The notes under the pieces: generated by a model
Database searches by the model: none
Told to the model about the DNA's origin: nothing
What the model saw: only the letters and a program-made list of their open reading frames with translations
NCBI RefSeq assembly: GCF_900114925.1
Contig: NZ_FOUR01000003.1
Location: forward strand, 1-64,000
Direction: 5' to 3'
DNA length: 64,000 nt
Source of the DNA: Marinobacter pelagius
GTDB lineage: Bacteria; Pseudomonadota; Gammaproteobacteria; Pseudomonadales; Oleiphilaceae
In this document: positions 1-8,480 of the stretch, piece after piece
Layout: each line of letters opens with the position of its first letter
Position numbering within the stretch: position 1 is the stretch's first letter
Position numbers and translations under genes: made by a program

Positions 1-51
1 ATAGAGCCGCGCCACCTGTATTTTAAAGGTCTTGCTGTAGGTTCTTTTCAT
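1..51 (-). CDS. Transposase OrfA N-terminus (IS3 type), partial
   Basis: Only the first 17 codons are inside the window, reading MKRTYSKTFKIQVARLY. A basic start followed by a Tyr-Ser-x-x-Phe-Lys stretch is typical of the helix-turn-helix OrfA protein of IS3-family elements, which binds the element ends. The start ATG lies just inside the inverted repeat, as usual in this family. Whether the gene is intact cannot be judged from here. Confidence 0.6.
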   Translation of the reverse strand, partial: MKRTYSKTFKIQVARLY

Positions 52-90
52 GTAACCCCTCGAAAGTCGGTGTCCAACTTTCGGGGGTCA
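1..90 (-). mobile_element. Right end of an IS3-family insertion sequence (partial)
   Basis: Read on the minus strand, the sequence starting at 90 is TGACCCCCGAAAGTTGGACA, which matches the style of terminal inverted repeat found in IS3-family elements. It is followed 20 bases later by an ATG (51-49) opening a frame that runs off the window edge. The rest of the element, its other end and any target duplication lie outside the window. Family assignment rests on the terminal repeat and the first 17 residues only. Confidence 0.7.
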
Positions 91-116
91 CTTCACTTTG
101 GGATTGGCTTGAAGTT

Positions 117-147
117 GGGGTCAGATGAACGAAGTTCATCAGACCCC
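117..147. repeat. GGGGTC palindrome, single copy
   Basis: A 31-bp copy with ATGAA/TTCAT core and A/A mismatch polarity (left arm CAGA, right arm CAGACCCC). It lies between the IS end at 90 and the rfaH stop codon at 158. Confidence 0.9.
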
Positions 148-157
148 TGTGCTCGAC

Positions 158-637
158 CTACCTCCGAATAGCCGCCACCGGCACCCTCACCATCTGCTGC
201 TTCTGCATGAAGTTGATGAGCACAATCGCCCTCTCCTCTCCATCATAAGACTGGAAGATGGCGCTGATGCCTTTGAACGGCCCGTCGTCCAACTCCACGG
301 TCTCTCCTTCCTTAATACCACCGGTCTCCGCCACCTTGTCCAAGCTGTCTTTGATGTGCTGGATAACGTCATCTTCGATGGCCGCGGGCTTGTTGGCGAA
401 GCCGACGACGCGGATAACGCCGCGGGTGGAGCGGAGCTTGGCCCAGACGGGGTCGGTTTGTTCGAGGTTGACGAAGAGGTAGCCGGGAAACAAAGGCTCC
501 AGTTTCTTGGTTCGCTTGCCGGCCTTTATTCTTTCCACCTCGATTTTCGGGTAGAAACAGCGGATGTCCTGGTTCTGAAGGTGTTGCAGGGCGCGGTCGC
601 CTTGGGCGGGTTTGTGTTGGATGGCGTACCAGGTCAT
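158..637 (-). CDS. rfaH: RfaH, NusG-paralogue antiterminator
   Basis: This 159-residue protein is a NusG paralogue. The N-terminal NGN domain starts MTWYAIQHKPAQG and contains the LFPGYLFVNL strand; the C-terminal KOW-like domain begins near residue 112 (KEGETVELDDGPFKG). Length and sequence fit RfaH (E. coli 162 residues) rather than NusG, which is longer. RfaH loads onto RNA polymerase at ops sites and stops Rho-dependent termination in long surface-polysaccharide and virulence operons, and it recruits ribosomes. No ops element was identified in this window. The gene stands alone between an IS end and a palindrome cluster. The Shine-Dalgarno sequence before the ATG is weak. Confidence 0.88.
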   Translation of the reverse strand: MTWYAIQHKPAQGDRALQHLQNQDIRCFYPKIEVERIKAGKRTKKLEPLFPGYLFVNLEQTDPVWAKLRSTRGVIRVVGFANKPAAIEDDVIQHIKDSLDKVAETGGIKEGETVELDDGPFKGISAIFQSYDGEERAIVLINFMQKQQMVRVPVAAIRR

Positions 638-669
638 TTCAAATCCGTTTGGTTGGGTGTGACTACTCA

Positions 670-822
670 GGGGTCTGAAGAAAGCCTTCTTCTGACCCCG
701 CTTTAGACTTTAAGTTGGGGTCAGATCGGGGTCTGAAGAAAACTTTCTTCTGACCCCATTCTAGATTTAAACATGGGGTCAGATGAACAAGTTCATCAGA
801 CCCCTGGGGTGCTTCTGACCCC
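670..822. repeat. GGGGTC palindrome cluster between cysQ and rfaH
   Basis: Three full copies lie at 670-699 (AAGAA core, T/T), 728-757 (AAGAA core, T/T) and 775-804 (ATGAA core, A/A). Half copies are present at 717-726 and 811-822, next to intact copies. The cluster fills the gap between two minus-strand genes. Confidence 0.9.
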
Positions 823-831
823 ATTGTCAGG

Positions 832-1599
832 TTAAAAATACCAACTACCGGCCGCCACAAACCACGGGTTCAGAATATCCTCTTTCCCATACCGCAAAGG
901 CTCCCCTTCCAGCGTCTGCACCTGCCCTCCAGCAGCCACCAGAATGGCATGCGCCGCCGCGGTATCCCACTCACTGGTTGGCCCCATACGGGGATAGATG
1001 TCGGCATGGCCTTCCGCGATTCGGCAGAACTTGAGGGAACTGCCGGCCTGGACCAGTTCGTGGTCGCCGAGTTTCTCGATGAAAGCGAGGGTTTCGTCGT
1101 TCATGTGGTTTTTGCTGGCCACCACTCGCTTGGTTTCTTTCGGTTCTGCCACGCGAATCCGGTGGATCTTGCCAGTGCGGTCCCGCATGTGGGCGCCCTC
1201 GCCGACGATGCCCCAGTAGGCAGTCTTGAGAGCGGGGGCGGTGACAACGCCCATCACTGGCTGGCCATCTTCGATCATGGCGATGTTGACGGTGAACTCG
1301 CCGTTACGCTGGGTGAAGTCCTTGGTGCCGTCGATAGGATCGATCAACCAGAAACGGCGCCAGTGCTTGCGCTCCTCCCAGGGGATGCTTTTGCCCTCTT
1401 CTGACAGGATCGGGATGTCCCGACTGATGTTGCGCAGGCCCTTGTAGATAATCTCATGGGCAGCCTCATCAGCCGCCGTGATCGGCGAGTTGTCTTCCTT
1501 GTAGCGAACCTTGAAGTCGGATTCGTAGATGTGGAGGACTTTCTCGCTGGCCTCGTCGGCGATCTTGAGGACATCGGGGAGTATGGAGCTGTAGTGCAT
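832..1599 (-). CDS. cysQ: 3'(2'),5'-bisphosphate nucleotidase CysQ
   Basis: The 255-residue protein belongs to the lithium-sensitive inositol-monophosphatase-like family. The metal-binding motifs are visible: LSEEGK near residue 65, DPIDGTKDFTQRNGEFTVNIA near residues 87-107, and SEWDTAAAHAIL near residue 208. CysQ hydrolyses 3'-phosphoadenosine 5'-phosphate to AMP and so clears a toxic by-product of sulfate assimilation. The start ATG at 1599 has AGGGA seven bases upstream. The gene is isolated from other sulfur genes here. Palindrome clusters sit on both sides. Confidence 0.93.
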   Translation of the reverse strand: MHYSSILPDVLKIADEASEKVLHIYESDFKVRYKEDNSPITAADEAAHEIIYKGLRNISRDIPILSEEGKSIPWEERKHWRRFWLIDPIDGTKDFTQRNGEFTVNIAMIEDGQPVMGVVTAPALKTAYWGIVGEGAHMRDRTGKIHRIRVAEPKETKRVVASKNHMNDETLAFIEKLGDHELVQAGSSLKFCRIAEGHADIYPRMGPTSEWDTAAAHAILVAAGGQVQTLEGEPLRYGKEDILNPWFVAAGSWYF

Positions 1600-1629
1600 G
1601 GGCGGGTCCCTGGGGCTGAATCTGAACTC

Positions 1630-1701
1630 GGGGTCAGAAGAAGGCGTTCTTCAGACCCCAATTTTAACTCAGGGGTCTGATGAACTCGTTCATCTGACCC
1701 C
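1630..1701. repeat. GGGGTC palindrome pair upstream of cysQ
   Basis: Copies at 1630-1659 (AAGAA core, A/A) and 1672-1701 (ATGAA core, T/T) face each other in opposite polarity. They separate cysQ from the DUF2283 gene. Confidence 0.9.
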
Positions 1702-1719
1702 ATTTTCAATAATGGGCTG

Positions 1720-1911
1720 CTACGCGGCGTGACTACAAAGCAAAGGCCAAGCCCCCTGCTTGGAAGCCTCAAGAATGACAATTTCTACAATCGTGCCGTC
1801 ATCCGCATAACTGATATGCGTATTCCAATCCTGGGAAGCCTCTTTCACGATGGGCTTCTCTGAGAGGTGCAAAACCAGAATATCATCCGCCTCATCATAG
1901 GTTGTTCTCAT
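1720..1911 (-). CDS. DUF2283 family small protein
   Basis: A 63-residue protein that opens MRTTYDEADDILVLHLSE, the typical beginning of DUF2283 proteins, followed by an acidic middle and a short hydrophobic tail. Its start codon overlaps the stop of the upstream DUF4258 gene by four bases (ATGA at 1908-1911), so the two are translationally coupled. Pairs of a DUF4258 protein with a small acidic DUF2283 protein resemble toxin-antitoxin modules in layout; activity is not demonstrated here. By that reading this would be the antitoxin-like partner. Confidence 0.7.
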   Translation of the reverse strand: MRTTYDEADDILVLHLSEKPIVKEASQDWNTHISYADDGTIVEIVILEASKQGAWPLLCSHAA

Positions 1912-2168
1912 CCCTCAACCTCCCAACTAAAGTGATGCATCACCGTCTTTAGGACCAGCTTGTCTTCGAGCGCAACTGCAATACAGATCAGACTATCACA
2001 CCGGCCTTTAAATGCCTTGGCTATCCAGAGGCGGGATTCATCTTTATAGCGCACTTCGTCTGTCTCCATTAGCGCGGAAAGCTCCGCCTCACTTATGCTT
2101 CTCTGGACCATGCGCTCGCGAGCATGGCGCGTAATGTGGACGTCCAACCCAAAACGTTGGCAATGCAT
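1908..2168 (-). CDS. DUF4258 family small protein
   Basis: The 86-residue protein has the HITRHARERMVQRSISEAEL stretch near residues 11-30 that marks DUF4258 (a conserved His-Ala-x-x-Arg-Met-x-x-Arg motif), then a strand-rich C-terminal half. DUF4258 proteins have been suggested to be distant relatives of RelE/BrnT-like RNases; function here is not shown. It is the upstream member of a two-gene unit with the DUF2283 gene. The start ATG at 2168 is preceded by AGGGCCAC. The neighbouring genes give no metabolic context. Confidence 0.7.
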   Translation of the reverse strand: MHCQRFGLDVHITRHARERMVQRSISEAELSALMETDEVRYKDESRLWIAKAFKGRCDSLICIAVALEDKLVLKTVMHHFSWEVEG

Positions 2169-2195
2169 TAACGTGGCCCTCCTTGACCAAAAAAT

Positions 2196-2224
2196 GGGGC
2201 CAGATGAAATCCCTCATCAGCCCT
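2196..2224. repeat. Degenerate GGGGTC palindrome
   Basis: A decayed copy: GGGGCCAGATGAA is followed by CTCATCAGCCCT, with several substitutions in each arm. It lies upstream of the DUF4258/DUF2283 pair. Confidence 0.6.
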
Positions 2225-2375
2225 CTTCGGGCACCATGTTAACACCCATTCCTAGACCTCAGTAATGCACTCCCGCATAGACCATCAACATTTCAAGAGA
2301 CTTGGCACCCTACCTCAATTTTGACTAAACTCGCTCCGGCCCGATAAGGCCTAAGCAGAATATATGGAGCTAAAC

Positions 2376-2900
2376 GTGAAAAAGGAACTTTTGTGCCTAC
2401 CCTTGGCACTGGTGCTTTCTGCGTGCTCGAAAAGCGACAGCGGCCAGACTTCGTCCCCCACCGAAAACACACCCAGCGTGCAATCCCTGGAAGATTCAGG
2501 TGAGGTGCCCAAGCTGGACCGAAGCCAGGACCTTGAAGGCCCTGATTCAGACAACAACGGCATTCGTGACGATATCGATAACCACATCGAAAGCCACTTC
2601 TCCGATAAAGATGAGGTTGCGGCCGTTGCGCAAGCAGCTCGCGCCAACCAGGCGGTCCTGTTCGTTGATCTAAGCGAACAGACGGCAATTCGCCAGGTAA
2701 ATCAGAAAATGTCCCGCGCCACTGCCTGCCTGTATATCGTCTTTGGTGATGAGACTGCCAGCGAACAGCCGGCCATCGTTTCACGCGATCTGGAGGCGAT
2801 CACGTTCAACACTGCCGAGCGTCTGAATCGATACATGGAGTTCAACAGAGCGCTGGATGGATCATCGTGGTCTCTGCCGGAGGGAAACTCGTGTGAATAG
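2376..2900 (+). CDS. Putative lipoprotein, unknown function
   Basis: A GTG start at 2376 with GGAG six bases upstream gives a 174-residue protein. An in-frame ATG at 2364 lacks such a site, so GTG is preferred. Residues 1-17 form a lipoprotein signal with the lipobox LSAC, predicting export and lipidation at that cysteine. The mature part begins with a Ser/Thr/Pro-rich linker and contains an acidic run rich in Asp and Asn (GPDSDNNGIRDDIDNHIESH), which resembles a short calcium-binding-like loop. Two more cysteines (ATAC and the C-terminal NSCE) could pair. I do not recognise a named family. Confidence 0.65.
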   Translation: MKKELLCLPLALVLSACSKSDSGQTSSPTENTPSVQSLEDSGEVPKLDRSQDLEGPDSDNNGIRDDIDNHIESHFSDKDEVAAVAQAARANQAVLFVDLSEQTAIRQVNQKMSRATACLYIVFGDETASEQPAIVSRDLEAITFNTAERLNRYMEFNRALDGSSWSLPEGNSCE

Positions 2901-2937
2901 GCAGAAATACCAGCGCCCTCACTCTAAAAGCATCGCC

Positions 2938-3028
2938 GGGGTCAGATGAAACCCTTCATCTGACCCCATTTTTACGCCATAGTATCAGTAATAAAGCAGG
3001 GGTCAGATAAAGGCTTTCGTCTGACCCC
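2938..3028. repeat. GGGGTC palindrome pair
   Basis: Copies at 2938-2967 and 2999-3028 both have ATGAA-type arms with the fully paired A/T form; the second has one extra substitution (ATAAA facing TTCGT). The first is followed by ATTTTT, so it could end transcription of the lipoprotein gene. They lie between the lipoprotein and the beta-CASP gene. Confidence 0.85.
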
Positions 3029-3055
3029 GTCTTCACCAGCAACAAGGACGCCAAC

Positions 3056-4417
3056 ATGAAACTTCGCTTCCTCGGCGGCACAGGCACCGTCACCGGCTCC
3101 CGCTACCTGCTCTCGGACGAGAAACACCGCATGTTGGTGGACTGCGGGATGTACCAGGGCGTAAAAACCCTGCGCCGGCGGAACTGGGCGAAGTTTCCGG
3201 TAGATCCGGGCACCATTAACGCCGTAGTGTTGACCCACGGCCACATTGACCACACCGGCTATCTTCCCGCGCTGGTGAAGAATGGCTTCAAGGGCAAGAT
3301 CTACTGCACCAAGGCGACCCATGAACTCTGCAAGGTGCTGCTGCCGGATGCGGGCTACCTGCAGGAGGAGGACGCCAAATACGCCTACCGCAAGAAGTTC
3401 TCCAAGCATGAACACCCCGAGCCTCTGTTCACTGAAAAAGATGCTTGGGAGGCGCTGAAACACTTCGAATCCCTGCACTACCACGAGCCGTTCGAGCCGG
3501 TGAAAGGCTTTGAGGTAACGTTCACCCCCGCCGGGCACATCCTGGGCTCGTCCTGTGTGCATGTGCATCACAAGAGCCATGAACGCACCGTCGTTTTCAG
3601 TGGTGACGTAGGCCGGCAGAACGATCTGATCATGCGCCCGCCGGAGCCGATTGATAAAGCCGATGTGCTGGTGTGCGAATCCACCTATGGTGATCGCGCC
3701 CACGGCGAAGTGGACCCGGAGACCGAACTCGAGGAAATCATCAAACGCACCGCCGGGCGCGGTGGCATTGTCTTGGTGCCGGCCTTTGCCGTTGGGCGGG
3801 CTCAGATGCTTCTCTACGTGGTACACAAGCTGATGAGCGAGAAGCGGATTCCGAAGCTGCCGGTTTACCTCAACAGCCCGATGGCGATCAAAGCCACGGA
3901 AATCTTCTGCAAACACCATAAGGAACACAAGCTCAATGCCAGTCAGTGTGAGCTGATTGACGATAAGACCGAGTTTGTGCGGACGGTGGAGCAATCCATT
4001 GAGCTGGATTCTGTGCGGTATCCCTGCATCATTATTTCCGCCAGCGGCATGGCCAGTGGTGGGCGGGTGCTACACCATCTCAAGACGCTGCTACCTAACC
4101 CGAGGAACAGCATTGTGTTTGCGGGATTCCAGGCGCCGGGTACGCGGGGGGATGCGTTGGTGAATGGTGCAGATTCAGTGAAGATTCATGGTGAATACTG
4201 GCCGGTGAAGGCCGATATCTACAACCTGGATTCAATGTCTGCCCATGGGGATTACAACGAGATCCTGGAGTGGCTGGAGCAGGGATCACTGAAGCCTGAG
4301 AAGGTTTATGTCACCCATGGGGAGATGGTGGCTAGTGATGTGATGCGAAAGCGCATCACCGAGAAGTTTGGGTGGGATGCTGAGGTGCCGGAGTTGTTTG
4401 AGGAGGTTGAGGTTTAG
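3056..4417 (+). CDS. MBL-fold beta-CASP ribonuclease-like protein
   Basis: The 453-residue protein is a metallo-beta-lactamase with a beta-CASP domain, the architecture of archaeal and eukaryotic CPSF73-like nucleases and bacterial YSH1-type enzymes. Zinc ligands are visible: HGHIDH near residues 62-67, the GHILGSS histidine near 161, and FSGDVGR near 181. The beta-CASP block follows, with ESTYGDR near 206, the central MSEKRIPKLPVYLNSPMA region, and a conserved C-terminal HGEMV. The C-terminal RMMBL region ends in an acidic tail. Probable role: endo/exonucleolytic RNA processing in the cytoplasm. It is monocistronic; the exact substrate cannot be read from sequence. Confidence 0.88.
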   Translation: MKLRFLGGTGTVTGSRYLLSDEKHRMLVDCGMYQGVKTLRRRNWAKFPVDPGTINAVVLTHGHIDHTGYLPALVKNGFKGKIYCTKATHELCKVLLPDAGYLQEEDAKYAYRKKFSKHEHPEPLFTEKDAWEALKHFESLHYHEPFEPVKGFEVTFTPAGHILGSSCVHVHHKSHERTVVFSGDVGRQNDLIMRPPEPIDKADVLVCESTYGDRAHGEVDPETELEEIIKRTAGRGGIVLVPAFAVGRAQMLLYVVHKLMSEKRIPKLPVYLNSPMAIKATEIFCKHHKEHKLNASQCELIDDKTEFVRTVEQSIELDSVRYPCIIISASGMASGGRVLHHLKTLLPNPRNSIVFAGFQAPGTRGDALVNGADSVKIHGEYWPVKADIYNLDSMSAHGDYNEILEWLEQGSLKPEKVYVTHGEMVASDVMRKRITEKFGWDAEVPELFEEVEV

Positions 4418-4482
4418 AGCGTCACTTAGAAAATGCATTCTGATGCGCCCAAGCTCCAACAACTTAACATATTATTCTTGCA

Positions 4483-4499
4483 CCGGGCTAAAGGCCCGG
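4483..4499 (-). terminator. Hairpin across the acyltransferase stop codon
   Basis: CCGGGC pairs with GCCCGG around a 5-nt loop, and the TAG stop of the acyltransferase lies inside the loop. No U-run follows, so it is at best a weak terminator or a 3'-end stabiliser. Confidence 0.35.
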
Positions 4500-6470
4500 G
4501 ACCCCGGCGTCACGAATTATCTGCCTTATTTGAGGTGTGAGCAGGTTTACAAACGAAGCTGTCAGGTGACTGCTGTCACGATAAACGAATATATTGTCAC
4601 GCTTGGCACTACAAACGCCTTCGGGACATACCAGATTATTAAAGTTCAGGACCGTCACTTTATTAACTGCTTCCTTATAGTACTCAAGTGCCTGATTAAG
4701 CGGCGGAGCTTTGCTGCCAAGTTGCGTACTACAATTCCTCTCTACGAACGCGGGGGCCCACCTATTACGGGAGACACACTCGGGACCCGAAAATCCCAAC
4801 TTTGGCGTCGGACTGATCATCATGAGCTGTCCTTCAGCTATGTTAGCAAACGCACGGACAATAGGCATGCCTGACTCTTCCCACTCCTTCCTGGAATACG
4901 GGTACCCTGAACTGGAACCAAGAAATATTATTGTCGGCTCATACTGCTCAAGAGTCGCGATAACTTTTTTTCGCCACTCTTCGCATTCGGTGAAATACCG
5001 GTTAATGCGTTCATAAAAGAAGGGCCTTTGAATCATTGGACAGGATGACTTAGTCGCCACAACCAGACGCCAATCCCCATGAGAAAATAGTTCATTTAAT
5101 GCGGGAAACCATTGTGCTGCGATGCTATCTCCCACCAAAACCGCTGTTCGTTTCGCTTTTTCTGAACCAAACGTACAATATTTCACGTCGGATGAGTGGA
5201 ACCAATCATCACAGCCCAGCTCATAAATAGCGGGGAAGTCAATCGTTGCCCATGTGTCCGAGCCTTGGTCGGAAGAAGCTATCAATTCACCAGTCCGCTC
5301 TTTCCAGGCCCCAGCAGCGCCCCAAGCCAAAACAGATACAGACGCGAAAACCAACAGCACACCAATCGGCTTTAGCTGCCCGAAAACTGAATACCTGAAA
5401 GGCGTCTCAACATACCTATAGCTAAAAGATGCAATCATCAGACTGGCGCATACCAGAAAAATATTAAGACCTGAAAATGGCTCAATCAATATCCAACCGA
5501 AAACCAGAACGGGCCAATGCCAGAGGTACCATGAATAGGATAATCCGCCAATAGTAATGAAGATCTTGCTTCTCAGAACACGGTTTAGGGGTGTATCGAA
5601 ATTGAACTTAAGAGAAAAAATGATCATTGCGCACCCCAGCGAAGGCAACAACGCGAAAACCCCTGGGTAGGAATACTCCTTATGTAAATAAAAGAATGAT
5701 ACGCATAGCAATATCCCACCCAGCATCTGAATCGAGATCACCAAATTTCGGCGAAGCATTTCCCGCGACACAATTCGATCAGATACTACAATCAACGCTC
5801 CTAAAGAAAACTGCCATACCCTGGAAATGGGGAGAAAGAAGGCCCAAACTGGATTGGTTAAAGTAAGGAATACGGAGAAGCAAAAACCGAGAACAGCTGC
5901 CAGGGTAAGGAGCCGAAACAGCCGTGGCATATCAGGGGCCATGTATCTATTTACCAAAACACCTGAACCCGCCAGTAAAAAGAACGGCCATAACAAATAA
6001 AACTGCTCTTCTACTCCCAACGACCAAGTATGCAAAAAAAGATTGTATTCCTGGGCGGGATCAAAATAACCACTGTCACTAAAACTAAGATAAAGATTAT
6101 TTGCCCATATCAACGAGGCAATGGCAGAGTTTTGCTGCGTTTCCTGCTCTGTGGGCGAGAGTAGAATAAACGACAAAGAGCAAACCGCAACAACCATAAA
6201 TAAGAGTGCCGGGAAAAGACGTTTGGCTCTCTTGGCATAGAATGAAAATAAATCGATCGATCCCTGAGCCGCCAATTCATGAAGCAGCAATCGCGTAAAG
6301 ACGTAGCCGGAGATTACAAAAAAAACGTCAACCCCCGTAAAACCACCAGAAAGGCCTGTGACTCCTGCGTGATAAAGGACAACTGCCAGAACCGCAATGG
6401 CGCGAAGCCCCTCGATTTCAGGAATTCTATGGGTATGCCGCGGTTTCAAAGTTGAACCTCTATTAACCAA
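4488..6470 (-). CDS. Acyltransferase-3/SGNH O-acetyltransferase (OafA-like)
   Basis: A 660-residue membrane protein with an N-terminal acyltransferase-3 domain (residues about 15-370). That domain starts IPEIEGLRAIAVLAVVLYH, whose His is the expected catalytic residue, and has about ten hydrophobic helices. A periplasmic SGNH hydrolase-like domain follows, with the VLVGDSIAAQW block near residue 440 and DSSHLT near 636 supplying Ser, Asp and His. Proteins of this build O-acetylate O-antigen or other exported sugars. The start is a TTG at 6470 with no clear Shine-Dalgarno, 24 bases after the upstream glycosyltransferase stop. Last gene of the minus-strand sugar cluster. Confidence 0.88.
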   Translation of the reverse strand: MVNRGSTLKPRHTHRIPEIEGLRAIAVLAVVLYHAGVTGLSGGFTGVDVFFVISGYVFTRLLLHELAAQGSIDLFSFYAKRAKRLFPALLFMVVAVCSLSFILLSPTEQETQQNSAIASLIWANNLYLSFSDSGYFDPAQEYNLFLHTWSLGVEEQFYLLWPFFLLAGSGVLVNRYMAPDMPRLFRLLTLAAVLGFCFSVFLTLTNPVWAFFLPISRVWQFSLGALIVVSDRIVSREMLRRNLVISIQMLGGILLCVSFFYLHKEYSYPGVFALLPSLGCAMIIFSLKFNFDTPLNRVLRSKIFITIGGLSYSWYLWHWPVLVFGWILIEPFSGLNIFLVCASLMIASFSYRYVETPFRYSVFGQLKPIGVLLVFASVSVLAWGAAGAWKERTGELIASSDQGSDTWATIDFPAIYELGCDDWFHSSDVKYCTFGSEKAKRTAVLVGDSIAAQWFPALNELFSHGDWRLVVATKSSCPMIQRPFFYERINRYFTECEEWRKKVIATLEQYEPTIIFLGSSSGYPYSRKEWEESGMPIVRAFANIAEGQLMMISPTPKLGFSGPECVSRNRWAPAFVERNCSTQLGSKAPPLNQALEYYKEAVNKVTVLNFNNLVCPEGVCSAKRDNIFVYRDSSHLTASFVNLLTPQIRQIIRDAGVPGL

Positions 6471-6494
6471 TACTGCACTGAGGCTGCGCCATCC

Positions 6495-7406
6495 TTATGA
6501 TCTTCGACTCTCATTACCAAATACCAAGCGGATTCTTTCCAGATATTTGGCAAAGATCAGAATCAGGCCAACGCCTATGACGCAGACTTTTTGTTTTATG
6601 CCTCCGATGCGCTTATTGCGTAAAACAAACCTCACCTGCTGGCCCAGGCGCATAGGCAACGGCGGCACCCTCCGATGGTTTACCGAAAGATTTGCCGGTA
6701 CATTTATGTCGTGCTGCCCGCCCGCGATACGCCGGGTTTTTGCAATAAGCTCTGATAGTTTTCGACGCGCAGGGTGATTTACTATGCAGAAAGGCTGATA
6801 AACAATGGAGAACCCATGAGACGCAGCTCTGTTGCACCACTCATAGTCCCCCTTAGATTTCAGGTTATCATTGAACAATCCCACCACTTCAAACACTTCT
6901 CGCTTAGCAAAGAGGTTCGCAGTTACGGAAAACCCTTTTTCCTCAACGTTCGCCTGTTGCTGGAACCCGTATGCCAGATCAAACAGCTCCGCCGGCGTCG
7001 GTTTATCCTGATCAACTAGTTGCAGCTCTACCTTTCCACCGATGATTGATTGTTTTCTGCTACAAACTGCAGTAACACCCTGCATTATCCAGTCTGATTC
7101 GGGAGTACAGTCGGAATCAGTGAAAGCGAGGACCTGACCATGTGCGAGGGGAATCCCCTTATTCCTCGCGGCATAAGAACCGATTAACTCATTCTCCTCC
7201 ACAAGACGAAAATTTATATCGGTCCCTGAAGTCAAATATGATTCGATGATATTTCTGGAATCATCAGTTGAACCATTATCTACCAATATAACTTCAAGCA
7301 ACTCATGGGGGTAGGATTGACGAGACAACGCCCTCAATAGACCCTCTACCTGCATCCCGGCATTAAAATAAGGGACAATAACGCTTACGAAGGGTAGCCT
7401 GCTCAC
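6495..7406 (-). CDS. Family 2 glycosyltransferase
   Basis: The 303-residue protein starts with a GT-A fold: VSVIVPYFNAG at the nucleotide-sugar site, LVDNGSTDDSRNI near residues 40-52, and AFTDSDCTPESDW with the metal-binding Asp-x-Asp near residue 95. A short hydrophobic C-terminal segment (VIGVGLILIFAKYLE) suggests membrane attachment. It probably transfers one sugar during assembly of a lipid-linked or pilin-linked glycan; donor and acceptor are unknown. It is preceded by the DUF354 gene, 18 bases away, in the same operon. Base composition is AT-richer than the flanking pil and housekeeping genes. Confidence 0.85.
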   Translation of the reverse strand: MSRLPFVSVIVPYFNAGMQVEGLLRALSRQSYPHELLEVILVDNGSTDDSRNIIESYLTSGTDINFRLVEENELIGSYAARNKGIPLAHGQVLAFTDSDCTPESDWIMQGVTAVCSRKQSIIGGKVELQLVDQDKPTPAELFDLAYGFQQQANVEEKGFSVTANLFAKREVFEVVGLFNDNLKSKGDYEWCNRAASHGFSIVYQPFCIVNHPARRKLSELIAKTRRIAGGQHDINVPANLSVNHRRVPPLPMRLGQQVRFVLRNKRIGGIKQKVCVIGVGLILIFAKYLERIRLVFGNESRRS

Positions 7407-7424
7407 CTTTCGATGCCCGACACT

Positions 7425-8480
7425 CTATTGGATTGGAGAAACGGCATTATTTTTTACCATGCTTTCGATCAGGTTGGCCGAATATTCAACAACATCTATC
7501 GTGTCTTTCATTAACGCCTGGTGTCGCATCGAAATCTCATCAGGCATCACTTCAAGGAATTCCTTGATACACTCCATCAAGGAACCTTCATTTAGCTCAC
7601 TGACATTCCGCAGCATATCGTAACGAGTTTCCTGCTCGTTACAGTACCCTCGCCCGGTATGTGCCGCGTAGATCGCAGGCACCCCTAAAACAACGGATTC
7701 CGAGGCCATTGTTGCGCTTTCTCCAACATACAACCGGCAGAAGGCCATAACATGATGGATTGACGATGGATTTCCACTGAAGCCATAAGGCGCCAAAGCG
7801 TCAGGCAAAGGCCCTTCAGAGGATACAATCACCTTTCCCTGGGTACTCAGGAAAGAAACCACAGTTCGAAGAAGCTCTACCGACCAGCCTTTTTCATTAA
7901 GATCATGATTGGCATTCCAGGAAACCACACGAACGAGAAAAGTATCCCCCGATGGCGACAAACCGTTTGCCACCGCCTCGGTATAGTTGGGCTTGAAGAA
8001 TTCGGGGTGAAGATACGCCAGCTCGTGGTAACCATCATACCTTTCGCTTCGTTTGGGCAACCAACCCTCATAGGCCCTTGGAACGCTGACTTTGGAAGCG
8101 AAGGGGTAAGTCAACGCATTTTGCAGGGCCGCATTCTCAGTGTCATAGAACACAACAGAGGGCGTGCTGGTCAGTCGGCCTACCTGGGCTACAAAGATCC
8201 CTCCTATAGCGCTCATTGCATGGGGCTTGAATTTCCGTACAACTTTATAAAGGGCCAGGTTGCGAATGACCAGTTCCTTCAGCATGCCAATCACCCCGCC
8301 TTTACTGGCACTGGAAAGCAGGCAATGACGAACCCCCAAATCTTCCAATAAGCGGACCGTTACCTCTTTCTCTCGACTGGTAACAAGAACCTCGTGCCCA
8401 CGTTCTGTCAGGACGACAATAACATTCTTGAAAAAATGTACATGTGCTGGATGACAGATATCGATCAGGATTCGACTCAT
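7425..8480 (-). CDS. DUF354 family glycosyltransferase-like protein
   Basis: A 351-residue protein opening MSRILIDICHPAHVHFFKNV, the signature start of DUF354, a family with a GT-B-like fold related to UDP-GlcNAc 2-epimerases and found in polysaccharide clusters. Other conserved stretches are SREKEVTVRLLEDLG near residue 35, SVVFYDTENAALQNA near residue 108 and a C-terminal MASESVVLGVPAIYA. It overlaps the upstream GT2 gene by four bases (8477-8480), so coupled translation is likely. The specific reaction is not known. Its position between two glycosyltransferases supports a role in glycan synthesis or sugar-nucleotide handling. Confidence 0.8.
   Translation of the reverse strand: MSRILIDICHPAHVHFFKNVIVVLTERGHEVLVTSREKEVTVRLLEDLGVRHCLLSSASKGGVIGMLKELVIRNLALYKVVRKFKPHAMSAIGGIFVAQVGRLTSTPSVVFYDTENAALQNALTYPFASKVSVPRAYEGWLPKRSERYDGYHELAYLHPEFFKPNYTEAVANGLSPSGDTFLVRVVSWNANHDLNEKGWSVELLRTVVSFLSTQGKVIVSSEGPLPDALAPYGFSGNPSSIHHVMAFCRLYVGESATMASESVVLGVPAIYAAHTGRGYCNEQETRYDMLRNVSELNEGSLMECIKEFLEVMPDEISMRHQALMKDTIDVVEYSANLIESMVKNNAVSPIQ

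Noticed and set aside
125..706. Long open frame opposite rfaH
   Set aside because: It is the antisense shadow of rfaH and its first codons translate a palindrome.
663..860. Small frames encoding GSDEGFHQTPE or GSEERFLLTPE-like peptides at many sites
   Set aside because: These are translations of the GGGGTC palindrome, not genes.
2552..2600. Calcium-binding EF-hand in the small lipoprotein
   Set aside because: The acidic stretch does not keep the full spacing of an EF-hand or dockerin loop; it is noted only as resemblance.
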